A stretch of DNA of 64,000 nucleotides from Paulownia fortunei. Its lineage: Eukaryota > Streptophyta > Magnoliopsida > Lamiales > Paulowniaceae. A model generated the notes under the pieces. The model saw nothing but the letters and a program-made list of their open reading frames with translations, had not been told where the DNA came from and ran no database searches. Positions 59,652-64,000 of the stretch are shown here, piece after piece. The position numbers were made by a program, and so were the translations under genes. Every line of letters begins with the position of its first letter. Position 1 is the first letter of the stretch. The stretch spans positions 9,434,673 through 9,498,672 of the forward strand of contig CM033115.1 of the NCBI GenBank assembly GCA_019321725.1. The letters are read 5' to 3'.

Positions 59652-60700
59652 GAAATGACGACACTTGAAGGATTAGAGCCGGTTGAGCTAATAGCTTGAT
59701 TGGCTCGGCCTACAAAGGTTGCACCATATGACCTCTTGATAGATGAGTGCCCCTAGGTCGAGCTAATAGCTTGACTTTGGCTATTGTTGCCCACGATGGC
59801 AGCAACTCGATTTAAGGGAGATTCCAATGGCTTGACCTGGGGTGTTGCTGCTTGCCACGACAGTAGCTAAACTAGAGTTGTCGCTACCTAAAATAGCGGT
59901 GGATAGACGATGGCTCCTCAGCGTCGCCCCCCAACACCTATGGCGACGTTTTGACTATTACCAATTGATTCTCAACTCTCATATCATTGGTACGTGTTAA
60001 CCTAAAAGTGTTTGATGTAATGCCAAAAAGAAAAAGACATTCAAGGCTAGAGAATGGAGAAGAGAGTAAAAAGTTAAAAAGAGAAAGTGAAGAAGAGGTC
60101 ATATGAGGACACTTACCTTGAGAACCATCTTGTAGAGATGCCTAGAGAGAGAAATTCCTTAAATTCTCAAAGACCTCCAACGTCAATCTCTACAAAGCCA
60201 TATATAGGGATCAAGAAGGGGCTACCCCAAGAGCAAGCAATATTTCCCAAGGTAACTCACCTCGAAGAGGTGACCTACTCTCGACCGACCCTCCCTATGC
60301 GAGGCTCGCACGAGATTGGGGGCTTATGATTGGTTATGATCCATAAATGACCAAGTCCGAAGGACCAACTAGGATTATGGACCAAAATAAAATCAAGACC
60401 AAATAGTCTAAGTCCATGAGATCTACAAGTTGATATAAATTGGGATATAATACTTATACTAAGTCCATTAAGGCCCAAACTCAAGAAAAACCTCTAATAT
60501 ACACTATAAATACACTAAATCCTCAAAATTCAAAGGTACGTAATTTGATACGCATTCTACTACTCTCGAGCTTGCATCTATTTATTCCTGATTTGAGCGT
60601 CGAAAAATTTTCGTTGGATCAACCCACAACTCCCCTAATGACTTTTTGTGATGCAAACAGTGACCCATCAAACAATCAACATCCTACAGGAATATCATGA
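59652..60700 (+). other. Probable LTR remnant of another retroelement
   Basis: GC-richer than the surroundings. In plus orientation it has a TATAAATA box at 60505-60512, then 'tactctcgagcttgc' and 'ctgatttgagcgtcg' near 60560-60603, an arrangement familiar from R/U5 of several plant gypsy LTRs. No second copy in the window and no coding motif. The open frames 60087-60329 and 60440-60700 show no known domain and are not called genes. Confidence 0.45.
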
Positions 60701-61139
60701 GAATGAGTGATACCATATCAATATATAAATTAAATATTCAAAGTGGACCTCATTTATATCAACTTCTATAATTATTACATACATAAATGATGGAAATAAT
60801 GCCACTCAAAACATAAAATCAAATAGAATTTCATTTTTATCACTTTTTTGTTAGCAAAAAACACAAAAAACACACACAACCAAATAAACTCTTATTTTCA
60901 AACCTTTGAATTTTCTATCTAAATTTAATTATCCAAACATATTTTTACTTTCATATGAAGATTTATAAATTTCATTAAAAATACTAAAAATGACAATTCT
61001 CAATGAAAATATAATCAAACTAGCCCTTACTATTTTACTTGTTATTATAGAAATAAAATCAGAGAGAGAGAGTAGTGATGCATTTGAGGTTTAGAACGCG
61101 GGATTCAGAGAATACCATGACTTGTGGGATGTAATGGTC
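60701..61139. other. AT-rich upstream region of the NIPA-like gene
   Basis: No repeat shared with the rest of the window apart from a short GA microsatellite at 61061-61073. It may hold promoter elements, but I cannot single one out. Confidence 0.4.
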
Positions 61140-62192
61140 ATGCCGTTTGCTTTCATTTGCTCGGAGCCCCCAAACCCTTCATTTCTCTGTTTTCTCTCTT
61201 CTTTCTACAGAAAATGAGAGACAAAGAAGGAAGGGAAGCATTTTGGAAGATAGAAGTACTGTATTTTAAGAAAAAAAAATAAAGAAAAGAGATTTTGTCT
61301 TCTTTTTTCAAGAATGATTGGAAGAAGGGAGAGGCTGAACCAATTTTTCCAGTGTTTTGTATCTTTATCTGAAATTCTTTTTCAAGAAAGATTGGAAAGG
61401 AGAGAGAGGCTAAACTATCATCAAGATTTCTGTATATAGTATCCATTAGATTAGATTCATGGTGTTTTATATCTTTATCTGAAATTCTTTTTCAAGAAAG
61501 ATTGGAAAGGAGAGAGGCTAAGCTATCATCAAGATTTCTGTATATAGTGTTCATTAGATTAGTTTCTTTATCAGAAAGCGCAACAAAAAATTAATCGTGA
61601 TTCAGGGTGGTTTTCATGTATAAAACCCAGTTCTAAAGAAAGCCAAGAAGGTTGGTTTATATCTTTATCTGAAATTCTTTTTCAAGAAAGATTGGAAAGG
61701 AGAGAGAGGCTAAACTATCATCAAGATGTCTGTATATAGTATCCATTAGATCAGATTCATGGTGTTTTATATCTTTATCTGAAATTCTTTTTCAAGAAAG
61801 ATTGGAAAGGAGAGAGGCTAAGCTATCATCAAGATTTCTGTATATAGTGTTCATTAGATTAGTTTCTTTATCAGAAAGTGGAACAAAAAATTAATCGTGA
61901 TTCAGGGTGGTTTTCATGTATAAAGCCCAGTTCTAAAGAAAGCCAAGAAGGTTGGTTTGTTTCCTTTCTGAGATGAGATCCTTCAATTATTCTAACCTTC
62001 GCGCCCCGCCCACCCCCCCTCCTTTTCTGTGTTTCAAAACTGCCCTTTTTGGATTTTTGTTAGCAGTTCATTGGCCTCTTATTTTTTGGAATTTCATTGA
62101 TATACCGATTATGATTTATTTTCAGTGCAGGAACTGCATTGGCTTTGGAAATTTTGATAATTGCATACTTATATTCTCCTCTATTATTAATA
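61140..62192 (+). promoter_or_regulatory. Presumed promoter/5' leader of the NIPA-like gene
   Basis: CT-rich sequence (tttctctgttttctctcttctttctacag) near 61180-61210 is typical of plant 5' leaders. A 300-base tandem duplication follows, then another CT/C-rich stretch near 62005-62030. A possible leader-intron acceptor, ttttcag, ends at 62125, leaving about 67 bases before the start codon. Exact transcription start and leader splicing cannot be read from sequence alone. Confidence 0.45.
61361..61960. repeat. 300-bp direct tandem duplication with nested 110-bp repeats
   Basis: 61361-61660 and 61661-61960 are near-identical; I count about five base differences by eye. Each 300-base unit itself begins with two related ~110-base sub-repeats (starts at 61361/61471 and 61661/61771) opening with ATCTTTATCTGAAATTC. 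An older, more diverged partial copy of the sub-repeat lies at about 61285-61345. Confidence 0.95.
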
Positions 62193-63906
62193 ATGGGGGG
62201 CATATCAGATAATGTCAGGGGACTTGTTTTGGCAATCTCTTCGAGTATATTCATCGGCTCTAGTTTCATCATAAAGAAAAAGGGCCTTAAAAAGGCCGGG
62301 GCTTCTGGAACTCGCGCAAGTTAGTTTTTTCCTCCATAGATTTGATTCTGTTCTTTTTAATTTAAATTCATTCTCATTCATTCTTGGAAGTATTGATCCT
62401 CTAATGTTTGATGACTCTTCAAGAGTCAAGACATGAGCAATTAACCATGAGTATGGAGGGGCTTATTTTGTTTGATTAAGGGCGCATAGCGCAGAAGATG
62501 ATGCGTCTCTTTTCTAATGTTTAGTGTTATTTGGTAAAATAAGCTAATCACATGCTTAGGCAAATTAAGTTGTCGTATTTATATGATAAATTCAGCTTGG
62601 TTGGCTGCAAAGAAATCTTTAACCAAATCTATGCATATATAAAAAATATCCAAATGCATTTGGAGTGCCTAAATGTTTTGAGGGGACGTCTGATATGAGG
62701 GTAGGTTATCATCAATAATGGTATACAACTATGTATGGCTAATGTGATGGTATGATTTTGGATTGAGAAAATGTAAGTTTTATGATTGCGATGCTGAAAT
62801 TTGCCTTCAAAACTATCTTCTAGATTTCAAGACTTTCTCTTGACTCCATACTTTCATTCTTAGAATAATATTTTGGAATTTCCTGGCTATGTATAGATAA
62901 AGAATGCTTTTTGATCAGGTGATGGAGGCTACTCGTATCTGAAAGAACCTTTGTGGTGGGCTGGGATGATTACAAGTAAGATAAGCGACTCCACTATATC
63001 TATCAGATTGGACAGTTATTGTTTCGTCATCATTGATTAAAGATTCTTTTGAACTATTCCCAGTGGATAAGATATTTATTAATTGGAAAGTCAATTGTTT
63101 GGCTATTACCGAGGATGGATATTCAATTGTGTTTTGACTCATTTCTTGCTTCTACATGGTAGTGCATTCTTGCTGAAGCTGAACTAACATCTTATTGCAT
63201 AATTCAAGTCCCTATACCTCTTTTTTGAAGTCACAATGATTCACTGCATATGTTAATATATTGCTGTGACATGGCCAGTCTCTCCTTGTCAAATTAACAT
63301 CATCTCAACAACTTAATTGTACTTCTTTTGAATTTCAGGTAAGTGTCAAATGAAGAAAAATCCAATTGTAAAGAATCAGATAAACATGAAATTTCACAAG
63401 AACTGAGCACATCAAGAACCTGAAGATCTGTGAAACGATGCAAATTAGCCATGTTTCTATTATGCAGCTACAGCTGAGAACAGTATTTAAATTTGTGACA
63501 AACTAACTGTAGGACGAGAAAATTATTCTCTATGATTGCATGGAGAAATTAAATATCTGTAAATGATGTGATTACCGGAAAACCAAGTTTTCTTTTTTCT
63601 TATCCCATAAGAGTCTTATTGAGTTTCTTTAAAGCTTTAGTGTCTTATTCTTTTTTGAGGTCATGTCATGACTAACATGAATTACTTTTTAGGTTTAATA
63701 TTGGTTCAAGTCCAACAAACCTTTAGAATTTTATTGGATTTATACATAAATTAGTCCTGTGATAGATAACATTCTTCTTATTTTTCTTTTGATCCCAATT
63801 CTGCGTGGATTACAGTGATCGCCGGCGAGGGCGCAAATTTTGCTGTCTATGCATATGCTCCAGCTATTCTTGTAACTCCCTTGGGAGCTTTAAGTATCAT
63901 TTTCAG
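62193..63906 (+). CDS. NIPA-type magnesium transporter, exons 1-3 (gene continues past window)
   Basis: Three exons join in phase: 62193-62319, 62919-62975 and 63816-63906. Introns are 62320-62918 and 62976-63815, all GT-AG; the exon 3 donor at 63907 leads out of the window. Exon 1 gives [18 protein letters not shown] and then [20 protein letters not shown], the first membrane helix and basic loop of the plant NIPA family (PF05653). Exon 2 contributes [18 protein letters not shown] and exon 3 [20 protein letters not shown], then GALSIIF, the next helices. About 91 residues are covered; plant members are roughly 330-360 residues with about nine helices. These proteins are thought to move Mg2+ across endomembrane or plasma membranes. 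ATG 62193 is chosen because it matches the family N-terminus and has G at +4; the frame is open upstream but without another ATG in it. The coding sequence looks intact. Confidence 0.93.
62320..62918 (+). other. Intron 1 of the NIPA-like gene
   Basis: 599 bases, donor GTTAGT and acceptor TGATCAG, phase 1 (a Ser codon is split). T-rich, with no repeat or coding signal recognised. Confidence 0.85.
62976..63815 (+). other. Intron 2 of the NIPA-like gene
   Basis: 840 bases, donor GTAAGA and acceptor GATTACAG, phase 1 (a Met codon is split). No transposon seen in it. A stretch near 63335-63560 beginning after 'tttgaatttcag' is less T-rich, but joining it would break the family's continuous sequence between exons 2 and 3. 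Confidence 0.82.
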
Positions 63907-64000
63907 GTATGGCACTATACGACCATAAAAATGTTTCTACAGCAGCCTAATTATGGAGATGATGATTATATAGTTTCCTATGCAGTGCAGTGTTAGCTCA

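Noticed and set aside
60087..60700. Open frames of 80 and 86 residues upstream of the NIPA-like gene
   Set aside because: No recognisable domain, overlap with LTR-like sequence, and no splice or homology support.
62139..62192. Upstream extension of NIPA exon 1 from 62139
   Set aside because: The codon at 62139 is TTG, not ATG, and the added 18 residues do not fit the family N-terminus. The first ATG in the frame is 62193.
63335..63560. Possible extra exon in intron 2 of the NIPA-like gene
   Set aside because: It is stop-rich, and exons 2 and 3 already join in phase to give the uninterrupted family sequence.
1..64000. CRISPR arrays, tRNA/rRNA genes, bacterial-type defence or operon structures
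   Set aside because: None seen. Direct repeats in the window are LTRs, microsatellites or the NIPA-leader duplication, without regular spacers.

Overview
The window is plant nuclear DNA, most likely from a eudicot. It is AT-rich, packed with Ty1/copia and Ty3/gypsy LTR retrotransposons, and carries the start of one intron-containing host gene at the right edge. The species cannot be named from the sequence. I see no bacterial-type operon, tRNA, rRNA or CRISPR array. I found no convincing new functional system. The interest lies in how the retroelements are nested and chained, and in a tandem duplication upstream of the host gene.

Layout, using my own family labels. C1 is a copia family with ~2.2 kb LTRs. 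G1 and G2 are Del/Tekay-like gypsy families with LTRs of ~2.9 kb and ~2.2 kb. L is a non-autonomous gypsy derivative with a ~1.58 kb LTR. C2 is an older copia. Positions 1-6054 hold a minus-strand C1 element cut by the window edge and sitting inside a G1 LTR. Positions 6055-18836 hold two G1 bodies sharing one LTR (14116-16991); the first body contains a G2 solo LTR (10181-12411) with a perfect 5-bp target-site duplication. Positions 18837-23595 are old debris: a gag remnant, microsatellites and AT-rich DNA. Positions 23596-27545 hold a C1 solo LTR, an Athila-like gag-protease remnant and a C1 LTR fragment. Positions 27546-31890 hold the decayed plus-strand C2 element, which lacks reverse transcriptase. 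Positions 31956-43388 hold a plus-strand G2 element split by a G1 solo LTR (37135-40018); it lies inside an L LTR whose pieces are at 31891-31955 and 43389-44196. Positions 43389-53030 are an LTR-body-LTR-body-LTR chain of L elements. Positions 53031-59651 hold a G1 solo LTR, a third L copy and a third C1 LTR. Positions 59652-61060 are unclassified, partly LTR-like.

Positions ~61140-64000 are the 5' part of a plus-strand gene for a NIPA-type magnesium transporter. Three coding exons can be joined in phase and the gene continues past the right edge. Its presumed leader/promoter contains a 300-bp tandem duplication.

All retroelement reading frames are broken by stops, frameshifts, lost catalytic residues or insertions. 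Many changes are C-to-T or G-to-A, as expected for methylated, silenced plant DNA. Family names rest on motif recognition by eye; no database search or alignment was run.
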